From assembly GCA_964632005.1 (NCBI GenBank), contig CAZWAP010000085.1, forward strand, positions 1 through 5,253: a DNA stretch of 5,253 bases, in the 5' to 3' direction. Of the stretch, positions 1-5,253 are shown piece by piece. The notes below the pieces were generated by a model. That model was not told the DNA's origin. It ran no database searches and saw only the letters and a program-made list of their open reading frames with translations. The translations under genes and the position numbers were made by a program. This DNA is from CAZWAP01 sp964632005 (GTDB lineage: Bacteria > Planctomycetota > Phycisphaerae > Sedimentisphaerales > Anaerobacaceae). Numbering within the stretch: the first letter of the stretch is position 1; every line of letters starts with the position of its first letter.

Positions 1-20
1 GTTACTTGTGGATTTCACGG

Positions 21-49
21 TTGACACAGCCACCCCGGGGGACTATAAT
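21..49 (+). promoter_or_regulatory. Perfect consensus sigma70-type promoter of the operon
   Basis: The -35 box TTGACA lies at 21-26 and the -10 box TATAAT at 44-49, separated by exactly 17 bases, so both hexamers and the spacing match the housekeeping sigma consensus without a mismatch. Transcription would start near 55-57, leaving a leader of about 40 bases before the ATG at 96. The spacer contains the 8-base palindrome CCCCGGGG (33-40), which could be a regulator site or chance in GC-rich DNA. The promoter points into the four-gene operon, and no other good promoter was seen further in. Sequence upstream of -35 is only 20 bases, so an UP element cannot be judged. Confidence 0.82.
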
Positions 50-95
50 CGCCCACACTTGGTGCGTCAAGTTGGCTGTTTTACGGAAATCGCCT

Positions 96-1127
96 ATGAC
101 CTCGAACGCCCGCTCGAGAACACGCCTCGAATCAACCCTGAGCATCGTGCTGTTGGCAGTGCTCTTGCTTATCGCCGCGGCGGTACTTGTCAAGCAGGCC
201 CGTTTCGATATGGCGCGTTTCGGCCTGGATGCTGCGGGTACGCTTTATCCTGGCGACGGCCAGGGCAGTTGGCCGCAGGTGCCGCGTCTGGCGGAGCTGG
301 CACCGGATGGGTACGCGCCGTTTTCTCGGCAGCAGCGCTACGAGCCGTCGAACCTCTACGAAAAGATAGATGGCAAGGCCCCTTTCTACATCGAGGCTGG
401 CTTGCAGGAGCTGTTGACCCAGCGGTTCGTCAGCCGGGCCGACGATAAGCTCTGGATGGAGCTTTACCTGTTCGATATGGCCGACGTCAAAAACGCCTTT
501 TCGGTTTACAGCAGCCAGAGGCGGGCCGGCGTCGAGGACCTCGCCGGTATCAGATTCGCCTACAAGACAAGCAACGGCTTGTATTTCGTTCACGGCAGAT
601 ACTATGTCGAGCTGTTGGGCTCTGCGGAGTCGCTGGAACTGCTCGGTGCTATGACCGAGGTCGCGGAGGCTCTTGTGCGTACGATACGGCCCGGCCAGGC
701 AAGCGACATCCCCGAGTTGGCCCTGTTTCCGTCGGATGGCGTTGTCCCCGGCAGCTTCAAGCTCGTACTCAAAGACGCCTTCGGCTTCGACGGACTCACC
801 GAGGTCTTTCTTTGCCGGTACGAGGCAGACGGCGGCCGGGTCACCGCGTTCATCAGTAGGTGTGCAGATGCCGCGGCTGCACGGAAGATCGCAAAGAGTT
901 ACCTCGATTTTCTCGTGGACAACGGTGCTACGCCCAAGTCAGCCACGAACGGGACGCTGTTGGCCAGCGGCGCAAAGATCCTCGATTTCTATGGTACTAC
1001 CGAAATCGTCTTCACGGCGGGGGCGTTTCTCGGCGGCATCCACGAGGCCGAGGACCGACAACGCGCCGAGCGATTGGCCGCTAAGATGATCGAGAAGCTG
1101 ACGAAATTAGCCGGGCCAAATCAATGA
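96..1127 (+). CDS. Membrane-anchored DUF6599-like protein
   Basis: This 343-residue protein has a basic N-terminus, one hydrophobic segment (about residues 14-33) and a large soluble part, so it is probably anchored in the cytoplasmic membrane and faces outward. The soluble part resembles the DUF6599 family as I recall it: an 'NLYEKIDGKAPFY' stretch at about 86-98, a 'LYLFDMADVKNAFSVYS' stretch at about 123-139, and a repeat-like second half with 'YFVHGRYYVELLGS' (163-176) and 'AFISR' (251-255). No catalytic motif is visible and no biochemical role is known to me. The ATG at 96 is chosen because it lies downstream of the promoter; the in-frame TTG at 6 lies before it and would put 30 odd residues ahead of the anchor. 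The Shine-Dalgarno is weak (ACGGAAA, 83-89). The stop overlaps the next start by four bases (ATGA), which suggests translational coupling. The gene is certain; the family name is less so. Confidence 0.8.
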   Translation: MTSNARSRTRLESTLSIVLLAVLLLIAAAVLVKQARFDMARFGLDAAGTLYPGDGQGSWPQVPRLAELAPDGYAPFSRQQRYEPSNLYEKIDGKAPFYIEAGLQELLTQRFVSRADDKLWMELYLFDMADVKNAFSVYSSQRRAGVEDLAGIRFAYKTSNGLYFVHGRYYVELLGSAESLELLGAMTEVAEALVRTIRPGQASDIPELALFPSDGVVPGSFKLVLKDAFGFDGLTEVFLCRYEADGGRVTAFISRCADAAAARKIAKSYLDFLVDNGATPKSATNGTLLASGAKILDFYGTTEIVFTAGAFLGGIHEAEDRQRAERLAAKMIEKLTKLAGPNQ

Positions 1128-2119
1128 CCGCCCAGAGCGATGACAAGTTGGTCAGAAGGCAAGTGCTCTGCCGGGCAGCCAAGGCCGGTATCTCGGTGGC
1201 CGCCGCCGGCGCACTTTCTTATGCCCTTTACGACCCCCACGGGCCGGGTCCGGCGCCCCAGGCGGAGCACCTCGTGACGCTTCCGGATTTTTCGGTAGCG
1301 CCCGAGCCTGGCCGGTCGATCAGTATCGTCACCGGCTCCGACAGAAAGGCAACGCTGTCAGCGGCGATCAAGCTGCTCGGTGGGATTGAGAGGTTCGTTC
1401 GCCCTGGCCAGACCGTCGCAATCAAGCCCAACGTCGCATTTGCCTCGCCGCCGGTCCTCGGCGCAACCACGAACCCCGATCTCGTCGCCGAGCTGGTCAA
1501 GCTGTGCTACGCTGCCGGGGCTGCCAAGGTGATCGTCACCGATAATCCCATCAACGACCCGGCAAGTTGCTTTGCCCTGACCGGGATCGGCCGAGCCGCG
1601 GCCGCCGAAGGGGCCAAGGTGATCCACCCGAAGGACCGCCTTTTCAGGCCGACCACGCTGGAGAAAGGCAGGCTCATCAGGAATTGGCCGCTCTATTTCG
1701 AGCCTTTCGCCAGGGCCGACAGGCTCTTCGGGGTCGCTCCCGTCAAGCACCATCATCGAAGCGGCGCCTCGATGACGATGAAGAATTTCTACGGACTCCT
1801 TGGCGGGCGGCGCAACATATTCCACCAGGAGATCAACACCATAATCGCCGAGCTTGCGATGATGGTCAAACCCACGCTTGTAGTACTCGACGGCACCGAG
1901 GTTATGATGACCAACGGTCCGACCGGAGGGTCGCTCTCGGACCTTAGTCGCAAGAACACGATGATCGCAAGTACCGATATGGTGGCGGCCGACTCGGTCG
2001 GCTGCGGCCTGCTTGGGCTGAGGGTCTCGGATCTGCCCTATCTTGCAAAGGCTCGCGATGCCGGCGCCGGAACCACCGACGTCGAATCCCTCGGCCCCAG
2101 ACGTGCCGCCATTGAATGA
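1124..2119 (+). CDS. DUF362 domain protein with twin-arginine-like leader
   Basis: This 331-residue protein belongs, by its motifs, to the DUF362 family (PF04015), whose reaction is not established. Visible hallmarks are 'VAIKPNVAF' (98-106), 'TTNPDLVAELVKLCYAAGA' (115-133) followed by 'KVIVTDNP' (135-142), 'KHHHRSGASMTMKNFYGLLG' (208-227) and 'LVVLDGTEVM' (252-261), then 'STDMVAADSVG' (283-293). The N-terminus has arginines 11-12 (VRRQVL) followed by a hydrophobic stretch (about 22-36), consistent with a Tat signal or a Tat-dependent anchor, although no clean Ala-x-Ala cleavage site is seen. Some DUF362 proteins carry ferredoxin clusters. This one has only scattered cysteines (16, 128, 149, 294), so it probably depends on the iron-sulfur proteins encoded next to it. 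Its start overlaps gene 1 by four bases and it ends 7 bases before the preferred start of gene 3. Family assignment is strong; function is open. Confidence 0.88.
   Translation: MTAQSDDKLVRRQVLCRAAKAGISVAAAGALSYALYDPHGPGPAPQAEHLVTLPDFSVAPEPGRSISIVTGSDRKATLSAAIKLLGGIERFVRPGQTVAIKPNVAFASPPVLGATTNPDLVAELVKLCYAAGAAKVIVTDNPINDPASCFALTGIGRAAAAEGAKVIHPKDRLFRPTTLEKGRLIRNWPLYFEPFARADRLFGVAPVKHHHRSGASMTMKNFYGLLGGRRNIFHQEINTIIAELAMMVKPTLVVLDGTEVMMTNGPTGGSLSDLSRKNTMIASTDMVAADSVGCGLLGLRVSDLPYLAKARDAGAGTTDVESLGPRRAAIE
2047..2060 (+). promoter_or_regulatory. Alternative start of gene 3 with Shine-Dalgarno, inside gene 2
   Basis: AAAGG at 2047-2051 lies six bases before an in-frame ATG at 2058, giving a better ribosome site than the one before the ATG at 2127. 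Starting here would add 23 residues rich in proline (MPAPEPPTSNPSAPDVPPLN and on) and overlap the DUF362 gene by 62 bases. In-frame GTG (2103) and TTG (2112) codons also exist. I prefer 2127 because the overlap is long, the extra residues look like low-complexity out-of-frame translation, and the text from 2127 starts close to the first membrane segment as in NapH-like proteins. Confidence 0.35.
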
Positions 2120-2126
2120 AACGGAT

Positions 2127-3872
2127 ATGGGAATAGTAACTACCAGACGGATAAGCCAGGTCTTCTTCTTCGGCCTTTTCCTGTGGTTGTCTCTGGTCGC
2201 GACGGTCGGCGAGAAGCTCTGGCAGTTGCGGGGCTGGCCGGTGGACCTGTTTCTGTGGCTCGATCCCCTTGCGGGTATCGGCACCGCCCTGGCCACCCAT
2301 ACGTTGTACCGGCCCCTGTTATGGGGGGTGCTCGTCCTTGTCCTGACGATGGTTTTGGGCCGATTCTTTTGCGGGTGGGTCTGTCCCTTCGGCTCGCTGC
2401 ACCATTTCGTCGGCTACTTGGCACACAGGCAAGCAGGCGTTGCTAAGAAGATCGAGCTCAACAGGTACCGGCCAGCCCAGCGGATCAAGTACTTCTGCCT
2501 GATCGTCCTGCTTTTTATGGCCGCCTTTCCTTCGCTTACCGCCACTCTGCAGATCGGTTTGCTGGATCCGATCCCGCTGGTCACGCGGTCGGTCAACTTG
2601 TTGCTGTTGCCGATCCTGGATCGTCCCTTCGGTATCGTTTCCTCCACTACCCGCTTCTACGAGGCCGCGCCCGTGATCCTGGTCGTTTTTGGCGCCGCGG
2701 TGCTTGCGAACCTCGTTGTCCCTCGCTTCTACTGCCGGTTCATTTGCCCGTTGGGAGCGTTGTTGGGCATCGTCTGCCGGTTCGCCCTGTGGCGGGTGGG
2801 GCGTGCGGAGGGACAATGTACCGATTGCAGGCTCTGCGGGCGCTCTTGCGAGGGCGGCTGCGACCCGCACGGCAAAATCAGGATCAGCGAGTGCGTGCTC
2901 TGTCTTAACTGTCTCGATGATTGCAAAGAGGGGCTGGTTCAGTACCAGGTCCGCCCCTCGGTAGCAGGCGAGAAGGTCGGCCCGGACGTCTCCCGCAGGG
3001 GCTTTGTGCTTGCGATGACTTCGGGGGTTGTTGCCGCGCCTGCGCTGAGGCTCGGCGGAAAACTCGCCGCCAACTGGGAGCACCGCCTCATCCGTCCCCC
3101 GGGTTCGCTCAGTGAGCCGGAATTCCTCAAGCGGTGCATCAAGTGCGGCCTGTGTATGCGCGTGTGCCCCACCAACGTCCTGCAGCCGGCTGGCTTTGAA
3201 CGAGGGCTGGAGGTGCTCTGGACGCCGGTGTTGAACAATCGGATCGGCTCGAGCGGCTGTCAGTTGAGCTGCACGGCCTGTGGGCAGGTTTGCCCGACCT
3301 CGGCGATAAGGCCGATCAGCCTGGCCGAGAAACTCGGGCGAGGGCCGTTCGCCGAGGTCGGCCCGGTCAGGATAGGAACGGCGTTCGTCGACCGGGGCAG
3401 GTGCCTGCCGTGGGCGATGGACAAGCCCTGCATCGTGTGCGAAGAAAACTGTCCGGTCAGCCCGAAGGCTATTTACACGCGCGAGCACTTCGCTACAATT
3501 CGCGACGGTGGTCTGAAAGTGGCGCAGGTCGCCCGGGGTATGGTGCGTATCGAGCAGACGCTCGAACCGGGCAAGTTTGCAACGGGCGACTATTACTGCC
3601 TCGTGGCCCCGGACAAGCGGATACGGGTCACGGGCAATTCGGCCGACTCGATCGAGCTGCCCCGGGATTCGGGCGTCGAAACCGTCCTGGCTCCGGGTGA
3701 CCAGATCGAGGTCCAGGTGCGCCTGCAAAGGCCCTACGTGGACGTCGAAAAGTGCATCGGCTGTGGCGTCTGCGAACACGAGTGCCCGGTTAGCGGCAAA
3801 AAGGCCGTGAGGGTCTCCGCAGAGGGCGAGACGAGGAGTACCGATAGGAGGCTGCTGCTGCGGCCCGGTTGA
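2127..3872 (+). CDS. NapH/NosR-like and NapG/MauM-like fused iron-sulfur membrane protein
   Basis: This 581-residue protein combines two electron-transfer modules. The first half is NapH/NosR-like: membrane segments at about 9-28, 60-81, 121-140, 179-199 and 208-225, the two CxxxCP motifs typical of that family (Cys82/86 and Cys203/207), then two CxxCxxCxxxC cluster motifs (231-241 and 256-266). A strong twin-arginine motif, SRRGFVL at 289-295, followed by a hydrophobic run, joins it to a NapG/MauM-like half. That half opens with 'IRPPGSLSEPEFLKRC' and has four further cluster motifs (337-347, 378-389, 435-442 with Cys426, and 543-553). About 100 cluster-free residues separate the third and fourth motifs. 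NapG/NapH pairs pass electrons from quinol towards periplasmic reductases, so a similar conduit role is inferred here. It sits between the DUF362 and aldo/keto reductase genes. The start at 2127 follows the gene 2 stop by 7 bases; 2058 is the alternative. It is not napG or napH proper, so no symbol is given. Confidence 0.9.
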   Translation: MGIVTTRRISQVFFFGLFLWLSLVATVGEKLWQLRGWPVDLFLWLDPLAGIGTALATHTLYRPLLWGVLVLVLTMVLGRFFCGWVCPFGSLHHFVGYLAHRQAGVAKKIELNRYRPAQRIKYFCLIVLLFMAAFPSLTATLQIGLLDPIPLVTRSVNLLLLPILDRPFGIVSSTTRFYEAAPVILVVFGAAVLANLVVPRFYCRFICPLGALLGIVCRFALWRVGRAEGQCTDCRLCGRSCEGGCDPHGKIRISECVLCLNCLDDCKEGLVQYQVRPSVAGEKVGPDVSRRGFVLAMTSGVVAAPALRLGGKLAANWEHRLIRPPGSLSEPEFLKRCIKCGLCMRVCPTNVLQPAGFERGLEVLWTPVLNNRIGSSGCQLSCTACGQVCPTSAIRPISLAEKLGRGPFAEVGPVRIGTAFVDRGRCLPWAMDKPCIVCEENCPVSPKAIYTREHFATIRDGGLKVAQVARGMVRIEQTLEPGKFATGDYYCLVAPDKRIRVTGNSADSIELPRDSGVETVLAPGDQIEVQVRLQRPYVDVEKCIGCGVCEHECPVSGKKAVRVSAEGETRSTDRRLLLRPG

Positions 3873-3927
3873 CCGTTCAATGTCCAGAGGCGCGTGCTGC
3901 ACGTGCCCTATAGAGGAGCTCGACGCG
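3873..3927 (+). promoter_or_regulatory. Intergenic leader and strong ribosome binding site for gene 4
   Basis: This 55-base gap is the only real space inside the operon. AGAGGAG at 3912-3918 lies nine bases before the ATG at 3928 and is the strongest Shine-Dalgarno in the window, which decides the start of the aldo/keto reductase. The palindrome GCACGTGC lies at 3899-3906. TATAGA at 3909-3914 resembles a -10 box but has no -35 partner at the right distance, so I do not call a promoter. No terminator hairpin with a T-run is present, so read-through from gene 3 is expected. Confidence 0.7.
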
Positions 3928-5193
3928 ATGAAAACGCCCGAAAAACGATTCGACAGAAGGAACTTTCTGCAGACCGTAGGTGCCGCCGGCCTGGTCAGCG
4001 CGACGGCTGGCCTGGCTCGTGCGAAGGAAAAACAGCGGGCACAAAGCCCCGCTCCCGGAGAAAAACAGAAACCCACGCCGATACCCCTCCGCAAAGTCGG
4101 CAAATCCAAGGTGAAGGTCCCTGTCCTTTGCCTGGGTGGAAATTACAACCTGGTCGACAGGCAGATCATCCTCAGAAAGGCCCTCGAGTCCGGCCTGACG
4201 TTCTGGGATACCGCTCACAACTACGCCGGCGGCAACAGCGAGCTTGGAATAGGCAAGTTTCTCGCCGCGTACCCCCAGGCCCGAAAGAAACTCTTGATCG
4301 CCAGCAAGGCCTCGTACGCGACAAACGTCGACCAGGTTGAAGAGCGGCTGCAGCTGTCTCTCAAGAGGCTGAAGACGAATTACCTCGATCTGTACTTCGG
4401 CGTTCACTTTATGTCCGAGCCGGACCAGTTGACCGATGAACTGAAGAAATGGGCCCTGGATGCCAAGAAACGTGGCGTCATACGCCTGTTTGGTTTCAGC
4501 ACCCACAAGAATATGGCCAAGCTGCTCACGGCCGCAGCCAAGCTCGACTGGATCGACGTGATCCTGACTGTTTACAACTTCCGCCTCAGACAAGACCCGA
4601 AGATGCAGGCTGCCATCGAGGCCTGCCACAAGGCCGGCATCGGACTGGTCGCAATGAAGGCGCTGGCGTCCGGCCCGGTTGCACGCTGGGCCAAACACGA
4701 GGTCACGGTCGAAACCGAGGAGGACAGGAGACTCGTAGGCCATTTCCTCAAGAAGGGGATGACGCCCGGCCAGGCGAAGATAAACGTCATCCTGCAGGAC
4801 AAGAGATTCTGTTCGGTATGCGTTTCAATGCAAAGTATGGCGCTTCTGGACGAGAATATTGCGGCTGTCTCGGGCGGAAGCAAGCTCAGCCGCGCCGACA
4901 TCGGCCTCTTGGATGAGTACGCCCGCGCAACCTGCACTGGCTACTGTGCCGGCTGCGCGGAGATCTGCGAGGCAGCGGTGCCCGAGGCGCCTTACATCAG
5001 CGACATAATGCGGTATCTTATGTACTACAACAGTTACGGCCGGCACGACGAGGCCCGAGATTTGTTCGCCGCCATTCCGAGCCCCGTCAGGCGAAAGCTG
5101 CCACAACTCGATTACACCCTCGCAGAGGCGCGCTGTCCCCAGCGGTTGCCGATACGCAAGCTCGTCAGTGAGGCTCTGGAGAAGTTGGCTTGA
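3928..5193 (+). CDS. Tat-exported aldo/keto reductase with C-terminal [4Fe-4S] site
   Basis: This 421-residue protein begins with a textbook Tat signal: FDRRNFLQT at 8-16, a hydrophobic run, and a likely cleavage after Ala-Arg-Ala at 30-32. A linker rich in Lys, Pro and Gln follows, then an aldo/keto reductase barrel from about residue 52. The catalytic tetrad is complete: Asp94 and Tyr99 in 'FWDTAHNYAGG', Lys127 in 'IASKAS' and His160 in 'YFGVHFM'. Near the C-terminus a CxxxCxxCxxxC motif (Cys336, 340, 343, 347) should bind a [4Fe-4S] cluster, and the tail 'CPQRLPIRKLVSEA' (403-416) is typical of iron-sulfur aldo/keto reductases. The export signal places a normally NAD(P)H-dependent fold outside the cytoplasm, so it either carries a bound cofactor or takes electrons from the protein of gene 3; this is inference. 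The start is set by the Shine-Dalgarno and the Tat motif; the in-frame ATG at 3880 is rejected. The substrate is unknown. Confidence 0.93.
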   Translation: MKTPEKRFDRRNFLQTVGAAGLVSATAGLARAKEKQRAQSPAPGEKQKPTPIPLRKVGKSKVKVPVLCLGGNYNLVDRQIILRKALESGLTFWDTAHNYAGGNSELGIGKFLAAYPQARKKLLIASKASYATNVDQVEERLQLSLKRLKTNYLDLYFGVHFMSEPDQLTDELKKWALDAKKRGVIRLFGFSTHKNMAKLLTAAAKLDWIDVILTVYNFRLRQDPKMQAAIEACHKAGIGLVAMKALASGPVARWAKHEVTVETEEDRRLVGHFLKKGMTPGQAKINVILQDKRFCSVCVSMQSMALLDENIAAVSGGSKLSRADIGLLDEYARATCTGYCAGCAEICEAAVPEAPYISDIMRYLMYYNSYGRHDEARDLFAAIPSPVRRKLPQLDYTLAEARCPQRLPIRKLVSEALEKLA

Positions 5194-5237
5194 GTGAAGA
5201 TGTCCGAAAAGCAAACCGTTTCTTGGAGTATGGTTGG

Positions 5238-5253
5238 ATGAATCAGAGAGCCC
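5238..5253 (+). CDS. Possible start of a further gene, cut by the window edge
   Basis: An ATG at 5238 opens a frame (MNQRA) that runs off the right edge. GGAG at 5225-5228 lies nine bases before it, a good ribosome site. The same ATG overlaps, in an ATGA arrangement, the stop of a 13-codon frame that begins at ATG 5200. The 44 bases after the aldo/keto reductase stop hold no terminator, so the operon could continue. Only five codons are visible, so no product can be suggested and the call is tentative. Confidence 0.3.

Noticed and set aside
57..72. Small hairpin in the leader (ACTTG, six-base loop, CAAGT)
   Set aside because: A five-base stem is too weak to call a riboswitch or attenuator, and no T-run follows it.
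6..95. Upstream TTG start for gene 1
   Set aside because: It lies before the -35 box of the promoter, so it would not be on the main transcript, and it adds 30 residues before a normal N-terminal anchor.
1358..2296. Minus-strand open frame of 312 codons opposite gene 2
   Set aside because: Antisense shadow of the DUF362 gene; the translation has no recognisable motif and is biased towards Arg, Gly and Asp.
3880..3927. Upstream ATG for the aldo/keto reductase
   Set aside because: It would place 16 residues with a Cys-Cys-Thr-Cys run before the Tat signal, while the ATG at 3928 has a strong Shine-Dalgarno at the right distance.
2319..4109. Long open frame of 596 codons on the minus strand opposite gene 3
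   Set aside because: It lies antisense to a gene with six cluster motifs and membrane segments, has low-complexity Arg/Gln/Asp-rich translation without recognisable domains, and is expected from high-GC codon bias.
3877..4743. Minus-strand open frame of 288 codons opposite gene 4
   Set aside because: Antisense to the aldo/keto reductase with its intact tetrad; the apparent hydrophobic or acidic stretches are reverse readings of conserved codons.
5194..5253. Terminator after the aldo/keto reductase gene
   Set aside because: No GC-rich stem followed by T residues can be found in the 60 bases available.

Overview
The window is about 60% GC and is almost filled by one plus-strand operon of four genes, with at most the first codons of a fifth at the right edge. 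The genes are tightly packed: a 4-base ATGA overlap, a 7-base gap or a longer overlap, then a 55-base gap. There are no RNA genes, mobile elements, repeats or CRISPR arrays. Gene content and the mix of high GC with frequent AGG/AGA arginine codons suggest an uncultured-type Planctomycetota bacterium, perhaps of the Phycisphaerae/Sedimentisphaerales kind. This placement is inference from gene families, not a database match.

Layout: positions 21-49 hold a perfect consensus sigma70-type promoter (TTGACA, 17 bases, TATAAT), followed by a leader of about 40 bases. Gene 1 (96-1127) encodes a membrane-anchored protein resembling the DUF6599 family. Gene 2 (1124-2119) encodes a DUF362-family protein with a twin-arginine-like N-terminus. 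Gene 3 (2127-3872) encodes a large polytopic iron-sulfur protein: a NapH/NosR-like membrane half, then an internal twin-arginine motif, then a NapG/MauM-like ferredoxin half, with six predicted [4Fe-4S] clusters in total. Gene 4 (3928-5193) encodes a Tat-exported aldo/keto reductase with an intact catalytic tetrad and a C-terminal four-cysteine cluster site. The last 60 bases hold no recognisable gene, though an ATG at 5238 with a good Shine-Dalgarno sequence could open the next one.

How they may work together (inference): every product is predicted to sit in or beyond the cytoplasmic membrane. Gene 3 looks like an electron conduit from the quinol pool or cytoplasm to the outer face. The exported iron-sulfur aldo/keto reductase and the DUF362 protein are candidate redox partners or substrate-handling enzymes, and the DUF6599-like protein is a membrane-tethered accessory. 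The individual families are known, but the substrate and physiological role of the set cannot be read from the sequence. The cassette as a unit is the best candidate here for a poorly described system.
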